A DNA stretch of 64,000 nucleotides from Streptomyces sp. NBC_01142 (GCF_026341125.1 NZ_JAPEOR010000003.1:1736001-1800000); one strand, 5' to 3'; counted from the first letter of the stretch, positions 9,680 to 18,315 are shown. Numbers and translations are program-made. The notes: generated by a model from the letters alone, not told the origin.

Positions 9680-9902
9680 ACGCCCCGGCGCTGCAGGCAC
9701 ATCGGTTGTGAACCTTTTGCCGACAACGTCGCCGGTCGAGCCGACCTCGCCGACGCAGTTGTCGAGACTGGCGTCGACCGCCACCGCTGCCCGGCCGCCT
9801 CGGCACATGAACCCGAGTCTTACGAACTCGCCGGGTGGTCCCCGCCATTCGGGCACACTGACTCTCGGGGGTGCGTCACTGAACTACGCCAGGATTCTGG
9901 GA

Positions 9903-10167
9903 ACCCGTCGGGTTCAAGCAGTCGGAGAGAGCGTGATCGAAGCAGCCATCTGCGATGGCGACGTAGTCACCGTCCGGCGTCAGCAGGTTGCTCACCCGGG
10001 GGACATCGTTGCCGCCATGCTCGACGACGAGGCCACCGTAAAAGCGGTTCCAGCGTGATGCGACCGGCCACGCCTGGCTCGTCCCCCACAGCTACCGGTT
10101 CCGCGCGCTCGCCGCCGATGAAGCCATCATTTTGGGCAAGGTCGTCGCAGTGATGCGTGCCCTCTGA
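9903..10167 (+). pseudogene. LexA C-terminal (S24 peptidase) remnant, frameshifted
   Basis: The plus frame around 9921-10043 reads [27 protein letters not shown] and EATVK, the self-cleavage domain of LexA; Ser at 9930-9932 and Lys at 10041-10043 match the catalytic pair. One extra A in the run at 10040-10043 shifts the frame to a stop at 10056. Restoring it gives [15 protein letters not shown] and ILGKVVAVMRAL, the normal LexA end, stopping at 10165-10167. The DNA-binding domain and linker are absent, and the 5' side is joined to the linker of the previous gene. Not a working SOS repressor. Confidence 0.8.
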
Positions 10168-10299
10168 CGCACGCGCCCCGGAAGGGGGGACGGCCGCCGG
10201 TCTTCCTCGACGAGGAGACGATGATGCCGCGCCGCCGCTGTGTGACTGGGGCCCTACCTGGCTACCTCCTTGCTGGACGAGAGCACGCTGAAGGACTAC

Positions 10300-10464
10300 G
10301 GGGCGGGCGACCGGGCCCAGGTCGTCGAGCAGACCTTCGCCCTGCTCCACCACTTCAAAAGACTCGCCATCCGATGGGAACGCCGCACCGAACTCCACGA
10401 CGCGTTCATATCCCTGGCCTGCAGCCTCATCTGCTGGCGACGCCTCAACAAGCCTGAATCGTGA
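10300..10464 (+). pseudogene. IS5-family transposase, C-terminal scrap
   Basis: About 50 codons reading VEQTFALLHHFKRLAIRWER and SLACSLICWRRL, the C-terminal Glu region of IS5-family transposases. The rest of the element is missing. It lies tail to tail with the kinase gene that ends at 10469. Confidence 0.75.
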
Positions 10465-10468
10465 GGGT

Positions 10469-11830
10469 TCAGAAGGGCAGCGGTTCGGCGGTCAGTGACT
10501 CGGCGTATCCCAGGGCCCATGCCGGGGACGGTCGCACAGATCGCCTCCAGGTCAGCCCGGGTCCGGCCCCGGACGTGCAGCCAGCTGTGGACGCCCAAGC
10601 CGTCTTGGCGTAGCAGCTGGTTGCCAAGCCGTCGAGGAATACCGCACCCATCGAATGGCGCTCCCCACCAGCAGGCGCTTCCGCAAGGGAGTAGACGCGG
10701 TCAGTGCGCCCGGCCAGGAGACGGAGCTGCTCGCCGGTGTGGGGGTCCCAAATGTGGACGCCCAATCTGCTGTAGCTCGTGGCGAGGGCGCGGCCGTCCG
10801 GGCTGAACCCCATTGCGTCCACAGACCCCCCATCGGTTTGACCTATCAACGTGCGGAGCAGCGTGCAGGCCGGCCCCGTGGGGCCGGGCATCACCCGTGT
10901 CGACGGGACGGTGGGCGCCAGGGACGTCGGTCCGCGGTCATGACTGGGGACCGGCACGAGATCAACGGGATTGGGTGGCTTCGGTGGCGCGGAGTCCTGG
11001 GCGGCCAGCGCCGCTAGGCCCGTGGCCAGCACCTGGGCGTCCGGCCGATGACCGGGCTCCTTTGACAACAGCCCCATCACCAGATCCTCCAGCTCGCGCG
11101 GGATGCCGTGGCGCAGTGTGCTGGGGCGCGGCGGGACTTGTTCCACGTGCTGGCGCATCAGCGAGTAGAGGGGCTGGGACGCGGGGAACGGGTGCCTCCC
11201 CGTCAGTAGTTCGAACATGACAACGCCCAAGGCATACAGATCACTCCGAGCATCGACCTCCTGCCCCTGGCACTGCTCCGGTGACATGTACGCCGGTGTG
11301 CCGATCACCAGACCAGTTGAGGTCACGACCTCGGAGATGTCGGCGCTGCGGGCGATGCCGAAGTCACACACCTTCACCCGGTCGTTTGCCTGCACGAACA
11401 GGTTGGCTGGCTTCAGGTCACGGTGGATCACCCCATGGTGGTGGGCGACTGCGAGGGCGTCGACGGTCTGGCTCGTCAGGTTCAGCACGCGGGGGAAGGG
11501 CAGGCCCTCGGGGTTCTGGGCCAGGAGTTGGGCGAGGTCGTGGCCGTGCAGCAGTTCCATGACGATGAAGTGATACGCCTCGTGGCGGCCGGCGTCGTGC
11601 ACCACCGTGATCCCCGGGTGCTGCAACCCGGCGAGGATGGCCGCTTCCCGCTCGAAGCGCCGCACCGACTCGGTGCCCGACACAGCAAGCATCACCTTCA
11701 CCGCGACCTCACGCCTCAGCACCGGGTCCCGGCCCAGCCACACCTCCCCCATGGCACCGCGCCCCAATACCCGCTGAAGCGTGTACCGGCCGCCAAAGGT
11801 GACCCCGGCCGACGCCAACCCAGAATCCAC
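10469..11830 (-). CDS. Ser/Thr protein kinase with truncated WD40-like tail
   Basis: 453 residues. Kinase domain intact: GRGAMGEVWLG, VAVKVM, HRDLKPAN with catalytic Asp138, CDFGIA. After a proline-rich linker comes one WD40-like blade (AMGFSPDGRALATSY, VHIWDPHTGEQLRLL) and the start of another, where full proteins of this type carry five to seven. The last 80 residues are rich in Trp, Cys and Ser and look out of frame, so the 3' end was probably lost by recombination with the neighbouring IS5 scrap. GTG 11830 has GGAG six bases upstream. Cytosolic: no membrane helix. Confidence 0.82.
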   Translation of the reverse strand: MDSGLASAGVTFGGRYTLQRVLGRGAMGEVWLGRDPVLRREVAVKVMLAVSGTESVRRFEREAAILAGLQHPGITVVHDAGRHEAYHFIVMELLHGHDLAQLLAQNPEGLPFPRVLNLTSQTVDALAVAHHHGVIHRDLKPANLFVQANDRVKVCDFGIARSADISEVVTSTGLVIGTPAYMSPEQCQGQEVDARSDLYALGVVMFELLTGRHPFPASQPLYSLMRQHVEQVPPRPSTLRHGIPRELEDLVMGLLSKEPGHRPDAQVLATGLAALAAQDSAPPKPPNPVDLVPVPSHDRGPTSLAPTVPSTRVMPGPTGPACTLLRTLIGQTDGGSVDAMGFSPDGRALATSYSRLGVHIWDPHTGEQLRLLAGRTDRVYSLAEAPAGGERHSMGAVFLDGLATSCYAKTAWASTAGCTSGAGPGLTWRRSVRPSPAWALGYAESLTAEPLPF

Positions 11831-12083
11831 CAGTAGCTCCGCTTCTCCGGACGTTATGAGGGCTCACACCCTCCTGGGAGAGCTATCCAAGCGTGTCGCC
11901 TTCAGCACGTCGAGTGGCCAGGCTTCACGCACGGCGACCGTGGCAGGGACGTTCGTGCACCCCCAGTGCGACCACGCTCACGACTAGGTTCACTGAGACA
12001 GAAGGCCGAACGACTGGGTTCGCTGAGTAAACGCCTCGATTGGACGAGAGCGGTCAGCAGCAGTCAGACCAGCTGACGTACCG
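11831..12083. other. Upstream region of the kinase gene
   Basis: Gap between the kinase start and the left end of the inverted-repeat element at 12084. It must hold the kinase promoter; no gene or clear repeat seen. Confidence 0.4.
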
Positions 12084-12637
12084 CTGTTGTCCCGTCTCAC
12101 CGATCTTTGACAGATCTCACCGAAGTTTGACCGTGGTGCAGTCCGGACCCCGGCGCACGGTGACTTCGTCAGCGCTGCAGCATCTGCCGGGCCAGGGCCA
12201 GCGTTACCTCGATGTCGTCGCTCCAGGAACAGATCTCCAGCCATGCCAGGTAGCCGGACTGAGCGAACACCAAGACCTCACCGGGGCATTCCCCGTCCTC
12301 CGTGACGATCTGGGCCTCCGCCGCCACCACCGTGCCCGACCCGGACGGTGCCGGCGAAACCAGGTTCCTGTCGAGATCGAAGTACGCGGTGCCGCACCCG
12401 CACGTGCACCGATCCCGGACCCGCAGATGGGGGATGTGAGCTCGGAGCGCCACGTGGATGGGGTCCTCCCCGCCGAGAAGGAAACCGAGCACGTCGGCCA
12501 CGTCGGCAGGGAGTACCTCAGGCATGCCTGCACCGTATCCGGCCTGCATCGTTCCATCCATCGAGATTCGATGAGGCGAACCGCCCCGTGGTCAAACTTC
12601 GGTGAGATCGGTCAACAATCGGTGAGACAGGACAGCT
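12084..12637. mobile_element. 554-bp element bounded by 52-bp inverted repeats, no transposase
   Basis: 12085-12136 and 12586-12637 match in opposite orientation at about 44 of 52 positions; both contain GTCTCACCGAT and GATCTCACCGAAGTTTGACC. They enclose only one small minus-strand gene. The right copy overruns the 3' end of a membrane-protein frame (12592-12861), as expected for an insertion. The repeats resemble long IS termini, so this may be mobilised in trans by a transposase encoded elsewhere. Confidence 0.65.
12169..12525 (-). CDS. 118-residue conserved hypothetical, passenger of the inverted-repeat element
   Basis: Starts at ATG 12525 (MPEVLPADVADVLGFLL). Contains a compact CTCGCGTAYFDLD segment whose three cysteines could bind metal, and an acidic aromatic C-terminal half (GYLAWLEICSWSDD). 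No signal peptide or membrane helix. I recognise the architecture from hypothetical proteins of actinobacteria but not its role. It is the sole gene inside the 52-bp inverted repeats. Confidence 0.6.
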   Translation of the reverse strand: MPEVLPADVADVLGFLLGGEDPIHVALRAHIPHLRVRDRCTCGCGTAYFDLDRNLVSPAPSGSGTVVAAEAQIVTEDGECPGEVLVFAQSGYLAWLEICSWSDDIEVTLALARQMLQR

Positions 12638-12861
12638 GTGTCGTCCACCGCTCCACGGGACACGGCGCGTTGCTTCCGGCCACGTTTCGTCAGACCCCAG
12701 GGCTTGAGGATCGAAAGCGTCACCATGAAGACGTACGAGGTCAGGGAAACCATCGGGCCGAGCAGCACGTCGCCGGCGTCGGCCAGCGGGTGGCCGGCGG
12801 TCACGTCGGTGTACGCATTGACAATGGCGTCACGGAACCCGAGGAACGTTCCGACGATCAT
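12592..12861 (-). pseudogene. Small membrane protein, 3' end replaced by inverted repeat
   Basis: 89 residues with two hydrophobic helices (LAMIVGTFLGF and MVSLTSYVFMVTLSILKPWGL). The last residues, LSHRLLTDLTEV, are simply the translation of the right 52-bp inverted repeat, so the native C-terminus is gone. It could have continued the membrane gene cluster to its right; the start is uncertain because the frame is open to 12931. Confidence 0.45.
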
Positions 12862-12930
12862 GGCGAGGGTCAGCCAGAACTTCGTCCCGGTCCCGGCGGC
12901 CCCGGGAAAAGTGCCCGGGGCCGCGGAACA

Positions 12931-13632
12931 TCAGGTGCGGGCTTTGCCGAGCTTGCGCGTGACCACGATGGCGGCCGTGAGCAGCCAGGCCATCGAGGTG
13001 AACCGGCCGATGGGCAGCAGGATCATCATGTCGACGCTCTCGGGCAGCACCGAGCCCAGGGCGGTCAAGTCGATGAGGCCGATGACGACGCCGAGGCCGC
13101 CGAGCCAGGTGGGCAGCAGCTTCGCCCGTAGGAGGGAGGCGGCGCCGACGATGACGAGCAGCGCGCTGCCGATGACCACGACGGGGCCGCCGAGCACGAA
13201 GAGCATCTGGTGCAGCAGCTGCGCCGCCTGGTCGTTGGTGAGCGTTTCCGGCCGCTCGGCGACCCACTGCAGGGCACCGTTGAGGAACAGGCCGAGCGCG
13301 GAGAACAGACCGCCGGCGAAGATCACCAGGGAGTCCTGGGCGCGGCCGACGCTGCGCACCACCGAGGCGAGCCAGGCGCTGAACGCGGTGAAGGCCAGGG
13401 CGGAGGTGATGAAGAGGGCACCCGCGAGCCGGATGGCGGAGCCGTTGTCCCCGCGCCAGTCGGTGATCTCCTTCAGCGGTGCGTCGGGCTTGGGGATCTC
13501 GGCGTTGAGGAAGGCGCTGACGAAGAACAGGACGATGAACAGCGCGATGGTGATGACGCCGCCGGTGGCTGCCGGAGCGGACAGCCCCGCCCTCTCGCGC
13601 TCACCTAAAGATGGGGTGGTCTGAGCTGACAT
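12931..13632 (-). CDS. Multi-pass membrane protein (DUF4386-like)
   Basis: 233 residues from ATG 13632, with GGAGG eight bases upstream. Six hydrophobic segments: ITIALFIVLFFVSAFL, AGALFITSALAFTAF, VIFAGGLFSALGLFL, MLFVLGGPVVVIGSALLVIVG, WLGGLGVVIGLIDL and a final helix before the C-terminus KLGKART. The order and a conserved-looking RLAGALFITSA region fit DUF4386-type integral membrane proteins. No enzymatic motif. Substrate or role unknown. Confidence 0.6.
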   Translation of the reverse strand: MSAQTTPSLGERERAGLSAPAATGGVITIALFIVLFFVSAFLNAEIPKPDAPLKEITDWRGDNGSAIRLAGALFITSALAFTAFSAWLASVVRSVGRAQDSLVIFAGGLFSALGLFLNGALQWVAERPETLTNDQAAQLLHQMLFVLGGPVVVIGSALLVIVGAASLLRAKLLPTWLGGLGVVIGLIDLTALGSVLPESVDMMILLPIGRFTSMAWLLTAAIVVTRKLGKART

Positions 13633-13743
13633 CTCACGTGCCTCCAACGGCATTTCGGACGGGGATGGGGCGGATCGCGGTACGGACTGGGGTTCTGAGT
13701 GCGGTTCGGGTGTGCGGGTCCTGGGCCGGGTAAACGGGTTCGG

Positions 13744-13930
13744 TCATATGGGGGTCCCTTGCTCCTGGGTGATGGCCCGCAGGGCATTGAGCCGGGCCGC
13801 GTGCCGAGCCGGGCGCAGGCCCGCCAGCACACCGGCGAGGAGGCCCACCGCCAGGATCAGCCCGAGCCTCAGGGCCGGGAGGGCGAAGGCGCTGGCGCCA
13901 TCGGTGTCCGAGGCCCGCACCAGGATCTAG
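13744..13930 (-). pseudogene. ABC transporter permease (FtsX/MacB type), last 60 codons
   Basis: The minus strand reads ILVRASDTDGASAF, then a hydrophobic helix LILAVGLLAGVLAGLRPARHAARLN and LRAITQE before a stop at 13744. This is the typical last transmembrane helix and PARRAARLNPLRAI tail of FtsX-like permeases. A stop codon just upstream and absence of the rest show it is a remnant. Confidence 0.65.
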
Positions 13931-14065
13931 GCCATCTCGTCCGGATCTTTCCGGTTGAGCCCGCGTCGGCCGGTGCCGTGCATCGCAAGGCAGAGAGGCG
14001 CCCGATTACTGGACGGACTCGGGTGTCTCCACAACACGGCGGGGTGCGGTGCCCAGTGGCGCGGG

Positions 14066-14500
14066 TCAGGCAAGATCCGGAAGGGACGCCTTGGCTGGCG
14101 CACCCGAAGGCCGCCGCTCCCGGGACGCCCGCTCGTCGGCATCCGCCAGCCAGAACCAGACTGGCGGGAAAACCAGCTCGATCGCGGTCAGCGCCACCTG
14201 GAACCAGTGCGGCCAGCCGTGCACCGCCAGGGACATCAGCCGCCCCACACCGCCCAGCAGGAACACCGCCGCAAGCCACCGCACCACCTTCGCCGGGACG
14301 GGGTCCTGCCGCGCCGCCCACAGCCAGGCCAGCCCGTACCCGGCGAAGATCGCGCCGAAGAACCGGCCCAGGCTGTCCAGAGTGGGTCCGGCGTCAGCCT
14401 CGCCCGGAATCGCGGCATTGCCGCCGACCACGTGGAACAGCCCGATCGCCGTGCAGGCGAGGCCCATCACCCATGCGAACCCCCGGAGCGTCTTGGCCAC
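14066..14500 (-). CDS. Four-helix membrane protein (DUF4345-like)
   Basis: 144 residues from GTG 14500, with AAGGGG upstream. Four hydrophobic segments, the pattern GRFFGAIFAGYGLAWLWAAR in the middle and GRLMSLAVHGWPH near the third helix, as in DUF4345 proteins. It is transcribed divergently from a TetR regulator across a large inverted repeat, which marks it as the probable target of that regulator. Function of the family is unknown. Confidence 0.7.
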   Translation of the reverse strand: MAKTLRGFAWVMGLACTAIGLFHVVGGNAAIPGEADAGPTLDSLGRFFGAIFAGYGLAWLWAARQDPVPAKVVRWLAAVFLLGGVGRLMSLAVHGWPHWFQVALTAIELVFPPVWFWLADADERASRERRPSGAPAKASLPDLA

Positions 14501-14514
14501 GATTCCACCCCTTA

Positions 14515-14570
14515 GTTGACGTGTGTCTACTTAGCTCGAGGGTAGCCCTCCTTAGTAGATGCATGTCAAG
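14515..14570. promoter_or_regulatory. Large dyad between DUF4345-like and TetR genes
   Basis: 14515-14534 (GTTGACGTGTGTCTACTTAG) and 14551-14570 are inverted copies at about 15 of 20 positions, sharing TTGAC and CTACT. It sits exactly between the two divergent starts, so it is the likely TetR operator controlling both. The TetR gene lacks an obvious ribosome site and its start lies only 16 bases past the dyad. Confidence 0.6.
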
Positions 14571-14585
14571 TAGTAATCTGGGTGC

Positions 14586-15206
14586 ATGCCGCCCCGCCGA
14601 CGTTTGATCCCCGCCGACCGCCGCGCCCAACTGCTCACCGTCGGAGCCCAGTTGTTCTCCGCCGCCCCCTACGACGACGTGCTGATGGAGGACGTCGCCC
14701 GGCAGGCCGGCGTATCCCGCGCCCTGCTCTACCAGCACTTCCCGAGCAAACACGCCCTCTTCGCCGCGGTCTACCAACAGGCGACCGACCGACTGCTGGA
14801 GGCGACCACCTTCGATCCCAGCGCCACGCTCGTCGAGCAGCTCACCCAGGGCCTGGACGCCCACCTCGACTACTTCATCACGAACCGCCACGCCGTCCTG
14901 GCCGCGAACCGGGTCCTGGCGGGCGACCCCGTCATCCAGACGATCATGACGGACGAACTCGACGCCCTGCGCTCACGCCTGCTCCGTGGACTCCCGCTCG
15001 CCGACGAACGCACGCACGCCGCCGTCTCCGCGGCACTGAAGGCCTGGCTCGTGTTCGTCCAAGTCCTGTGCGTGGACTGGCTCACGCGCGAAACCTGCAC
15101 CCGCACCGAGCTACGGAACACCTGCATCGGCGCGGCGGTCGGCGCCCTGCGCCCCCTGCTCTCCGAGGACCCCGCCCCGGACTGGCCGCCCGCCCTGCCC
15201 GCCTGA
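14586..15206 (+). CDS. TetR/AcrR-family transcriptional regulator
   Basis: 206 residues. N-terminal TetR helix-turn-helix: LMEDVARQAGVSRALLYQHFPSKHALFAAVYQ region. The C-terminal ligand domain is mostly helical with no recognisable inducer motif. Divergent from the DUF4345-like gene, with a long dyad between; the simplest reading is a repressor of itself and that membrane protein. A hairpin terminator follows five bases after the stop. Confidence 0.85.
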   Translation: MPPRRRLIPADRRAQLLTVGAQLFSAAPYDDVLMEDVARQAGVSRALLYQHFPSKHALFAAVYQQATDRLLEATTFDPSATLVEQLTQGLDAHLDYFITNRHAVLAANRVLAGDPVIQTIMTDELDALRSRLLRGLPLADERTHAAVSAALKAWLVFVQVLCVDWLTRETCTRTELRNTCIGAAVGALRPLLSEDPAPDWPPALPA

Positions 15207-15210
15207 CCCG

Positions 15211-15234
15211 GCCCGACCGGCAAGACCGGCGGGC
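15211..15234 (+). terminator. Hairpin after the TetR gene
   Basis: GCCCGACCGG CAAGA CCGGCGGGC: nine paired bases with one bulged A, directly after the stop codon. Confidence 0.5.
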
Positions 15235-15236
15235 CT

Positions 15237-15440
15237 GGGGCCTGTGCGATGTCGTGATCAGTTGCTGGGTTCTGTCCTCTCTGTGGGGTGGAATCCGGTA
15301 GGACATTGGTGGTGACTCGTCGGCAAGTCACCGATCTCAGTGGAAGTTCATCGAGCTCTACCTGCCGATCGGCAGGTTCAGCCCGTACCCCGAACGGCTG
15401 CGGGAACAGTTCGAGGGGGTGATCTGCCGGGTTCGCGTCG
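15237..15440 (+). mobile_element. IS5-family element, left-end remnant
   Basis: Begins with the terminal sequence CCTGTGCGATGTCGTGATCAG and continues into a frame reading QWKFIELYLPIGRFSPYPER, the N-terminus of an IS5-family transposase; a frameshift separates it from the upstream VTRRQVTDLS. Everything after about 15440 is replaced by the beta-propeller gene. A second copy of the same left end lies inverted at 22700-22930 and a right end of the same type at 24831-25029. Confidence 0.7.
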
Positions 15441-15488
15441 CACATACGCGAGGAAGCCAGGAAGCCGCTGGACGCGAAAGGTGAAGCA

Positions 15489-16862
15489 GTGAACGCACAG
15501 GGTCACGCCAGACGACAGGGACGGCACGTCAGCCGCCGGGCAGTGCTCGGGGCCGGGGTCGTAGGCGCCGGGGCCTTTGTGGCCTGGAAGGTCTTCGGCG
15601 GGGAGGAGGAGGCCATTCCGGCGCCGCCCGAGCGACAGGCGACCTGGACGTACGCGATGGACGGGGCCGCCACCGGGGTGACTTGGCTGAGTATTTCGGG
15701 CACCTCTCTCTACGTCACCTCCGACGGCCCGCTGTACGTGCACGCGGTGAACGCCGGAAGCGGACGCGAGCGGTGGGTGGCCGAAGTGACCGGCGGCAAG
15801 CAGGGGGAGGCGGCGCTCGGGCCGGTCACGGTCGCCGAAGGGACCGTCTATGTCGCGGCCAGGGGCGGACACGTCAACGCCTTCGCGGACGACGACGGTA
15901 GCCGGCGCTGGGCGAGTGAGCCGCTGGGCGGCGGTTATCCGGCGGCGCCCGTGGTGATCGGCTCCACGGTGTGCGTGCTGATGAAGACGGAGAAGTCGGC
16001 GGACGAGGCCGGTGGCACCCGCACCCTGATCGAGGGCGTGCTGTGCGGTCTTGCCACGGACACGGGGCGCGTCACGTGGCGGGCCGAGGGGAACCGGGTG
16101 CTGCTCGGGGACCGCTCCCACGGACAGCTGATCGCGGAGTCCCGGGGCGGCGAAGGGCTCGTCGCACTCGACGCGGATTCGGGGGACGAGCGCTGGTCGC
16201 TGCCGAAGCAGGACAGCGTGGTGCTGGGGACGAAGCTGCTGTACGCGACCGGGGCGGGGAAGGCGAACGAACTGGCCGCGTACGACCTTTCCACCGGGGA
16301 GCGGCGCTGGAAGTCACCCGCGCCACCGAAGGAGTCGGCGGAGGGCATCGGCGCGCAGATCACCCTCTCCGCCGACGGGCGTACGGTCTACGCCTGCGAG
16401 AGCGGGACCGGAGCCGTGTACTCCTACGACGCCGCGACGGGCGACAGGCGCTGGCGCGCCACGGTCGATTCAACGATGGCTCCCGAAGCGGCGCCGGGCG
16501 GGTCCGCAGTCTTTCTGGCTACCAGTGACAGCTGCCGGGCCGCGCAATCCATAGACTCCGGCTTCCAGAACCCCTTCGCCGACGGAGCGAAGAAGGCCGA
16601 CGGCTATGTCACCGCAAGAGCCGCCTCCGACGGGAAGCAGCTGTGGCGTACAAAATCCAACAGCTGCACCTCCGCACCGGCGTTGGCCGAGGGGCAGTCC
16701 GTACTGGTGGCCCACACCTCGGAGTTGTGGGCCTATGACGCCCGTACGGGAGCGGCGCGCTGGCGAGTGAAAGGCGAACCGGGTGCGGATCGAGTCCCCC
16801 TGGTCGCCGGCAACAGGTTGTACGTGCTCACGGACGCGGGGGTCGACGCGGTGCCGGCGTGA
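15489..16862 (+). CDS. Tat-exported beta-propeller protein (PQQ-like repeats)
   Basis: 457 residues from GTG 15489. N-terminus has a twin-arginine signal (SRRAVLGAGVVGAGAFVAW). The mature part carries eight blades recognisable by G-x-x-x-W motifs (GRERWVAEV, GSRRWASE, GRVTWRAEG, GDERWSLPK, GERRWKSPA, GDRRWRATV, GKQLWRTK, GAARWRVKG). This is the PQQ-like/BamB-type fold, probably a binding or scaffold protein outside the membrane; there is no dehydrogenase active site. In Streptomyces such propellers are often attached to Ser/Thr kinases; here it stands alone right behind IS5 debris, so an upstream kinase may have been lost. Confidence 0.8.
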   Translation: MNAQGHARRQGRHVSRRAVLGAGVVGAGAFVAWKVFGGEEEAIPAPPERQATWTYAMDGAATGVTWLSISGTSLYVTSDGPLYVHAVNAGSGRERWVAEVTGGKQGEAALGPVTVAEGTVYVAARGGHVNAFADDDGSRRWASEPLGGGYPAAPVVIGSTVCVLMKTEKSADEAGGTRTLIEGVLCGLATDTGRVTWRAEGNRVLLGDRSHGQLIAESRGGEGLVALDADSGDERWSLPKQDSVVLGTKLLYATGAGKANELAAYDLSTGERRWKSPAPPKESAEGIGAQITLSADGRTVYACESGTGAVYSYDAATGDRRWRATVDSTMAPEAAPGGSAVFLATSDSCRAAQSIDSGFQNPFADGAKKADGYVTARAASDGKQLWRTKSNSCTSAPALAEGQSVLVAHTSELWAYDARTGAARWRVKGEPGADRVPLVAGNRLYVLTDAGVDAVPA

Positions 16863-16907
16863 GGTCTCCGTCAGGCGCAGCGGCAAGTCCCCGTACACGG
16901 GTTTGAA

Positions 16908-17133
16908 TTGGATGCAGATCTTTTGAGGGTGTCTGGCACGAGCCTGACCTGCGGGTTCATGATTCACCACGGCTACGCCGCAGCAGTAACGCCCGGCCAG
17001 TCGGCGCGGACGCGACCGAGCGGGTGCCGTGGCGCACAGATGGGCAGGTCGTCGGCGACGGCTCGGTGCCGACGGCGGACTCAATTCGAACGAAATCGCA
17101 GGTGAGCAAGACCCTCAAAGGATCTGCACCCAA
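16908..17133. mobile_element. 226-bp MITE-like element
   Basis: Terminal inverted repeats 16908-16930 and 17111-17133 match at 21 of 23 positions (core TGCAGATC and TTTGAGGGT). No open frame of note inside. The surrounding gap 16863-17338 has no other gene. Small size and good termini suggest a non-autonomous element. Confidence 0.6.
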
Positions 17134-17338
17134 CTCACTTCACCGCCGCAGCAACCCGGGGCTTGCCAGGCTCTCCACACCATCCGCGATGAGCCTCCGA
17201 GCCGCCACAGCCGACAGCACGCGGCCGCGCGCCGACCGCGCAAGGACACCGTGTACATCGAGGACGCCACCCTGGAGCTCACACGAGACTCCTCTTGCGG
17301 TCGAAGGGCAGCGGCTCAAGCTGCGTCGTGCCGCTGGA

Positions 17339-18220
17339 CTACACGTGGCCCTCCACGGATTCGACGTAGGCGCGCACGAGAGGGCTCTCGGCGTTGGTGC
17401 GCCAGACAAGGGCCCAGCGGCCTATCGGCGCGTCGTCGATGGGGAGATACTTGACACCGGGCCACGGGTAGTAGTCGGCAGCCTCGGCCTGGATCGCTTG
17501 GACTACTCGTCCGGCACTGACGGCGTTCAGTGTCTCCTGCCAGGTGGCGACCTTGGCGCCTCGTCTGATGGGGCGTCCGCTGGGCGTATGGAAGGGAATC
17601 AGCGCCTCTTCCCAGTACGCCGGAATAGGATGCTGGGACGAGGGGACCTCGTAGTCGCCGAAATCTTCCATGCATACCGAGTCCCGCTTCGCCAACGGAT
17701 GCTCGGATCCGACGAGGCAGACCAGAGGGCGCTCACTCAGGACCGGGCCCACGGTGAGGTCGCTTTCGCGGACGGGGAGCCAGAGCAGGGCCAGGTCGAC
17801 CTCACCGGAGCGCAGCCCGGCGAAGGGCGTCGTGGGCTGGACCTCGACGAAGTCGAGTTCCGCGCCGGGATGGTGGCCGCGGAAACGGGCGTTGGCGGCG
17901 GTGAGGATCTGGGCCAGCGCCCCCATCGTGCCGATCTTGAGTGTGCCGTGAATGCCGCGTGCCGCCTCGGCCGCCGCGGATCGGGTGCCGTCCAGGATCT
18001 GCTGGTAGGCGGGTTTGAGTTCCGCGTACAGGCGCGCTCCGATCGAGGTCAACTCCACCCGGCGGCTGGTGCGTCGAAACAGCGCGCCGCCGATTCGCCG
18101 CTCCTGCTTGGCGATCGACTGACTCACCCGGGCCTGGGTCACATGAAGGCGCTCGGCGGACCGCCCGAAATGCAACTCCTCAGCCAGGGCTAAGAAGATC
18201 TCGATGTCTCGCAGCTCCAT
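17339..18220 (-). CDS. LysR-family transcriptional regulator (first of two paralogues)
   Basis: 293 residues from ATG 18220. N-terminal LysR winged helix: RDIEIFLALAEELHFGRSAE, TQARVSQSIAKQERRIG, LFRRTSRRVELT. C-terminal periplasmic-binding-like effector domain (about 90-290). Closely related to the regulator at 33991-34878, with which it shares the first 20 residues, apart from none, and PVRESDLTVGP / YWEE motifs. A 20-bp dyad at 18296-18315 matches one next to the paralogue. The divergent secreted-protein gene at 18464 is a possible target. Confidence 0.88.
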   Translation of the reverse strand: MELRDIEIFLALAEELHFGRSAERLHVTQARVSQSIAKQERRIGGALFRRTSRRVELTSIGARLYAELKPAYQQILDGTRSAAAEAARGIHGTLKIGTMGALAQILTAANARFRGHHPGAELDFVEVQPTTPFAGLRSGEVDLALLWLPVRESDLTVGPVLSERPLVCLVGSEHPLAKRDSVCMEDFGDYEVPSSQHPIPAYWEEALIPFHTPSGRPIRRGAKVATWQETLNAVSAGRVVQAIQAEAADYYPWPGVKYLPIDDAPIGRWALVWRTNAESPLVRAYVESVEGHV

Positions 18221-18295
18221 GTGTCCCCATCCCGGTGCTTCCTGCGCCCGCCGCCTGGTCAGACACCGGACCCGATCCGCGCTCGGCGCCCGGAT

Positions 18296-18315
18296 CGATA
18301 AGCGAAAGGTAATCG
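18296..18315. promoter_or_regulatory. Candidate LysR operator (8-4-8 dyad)
   Basis: CGATAAGC-GAAA-GGTAATCG, six of eight arm positions paired, 76 bases upstream of the LysR start. It has the same spacing and nearly the same arms as the perfect dyad at 33951-33970 beside the paralogous regulator. Confidence 0.5.

Noticed and set aside
12040..13131. 363-codon plus frame across the inverted-repeat element
   Set aside because: Crosses both 52-bp repeats and several minus-strand genes with better evidence; composition typical of antisense frames.
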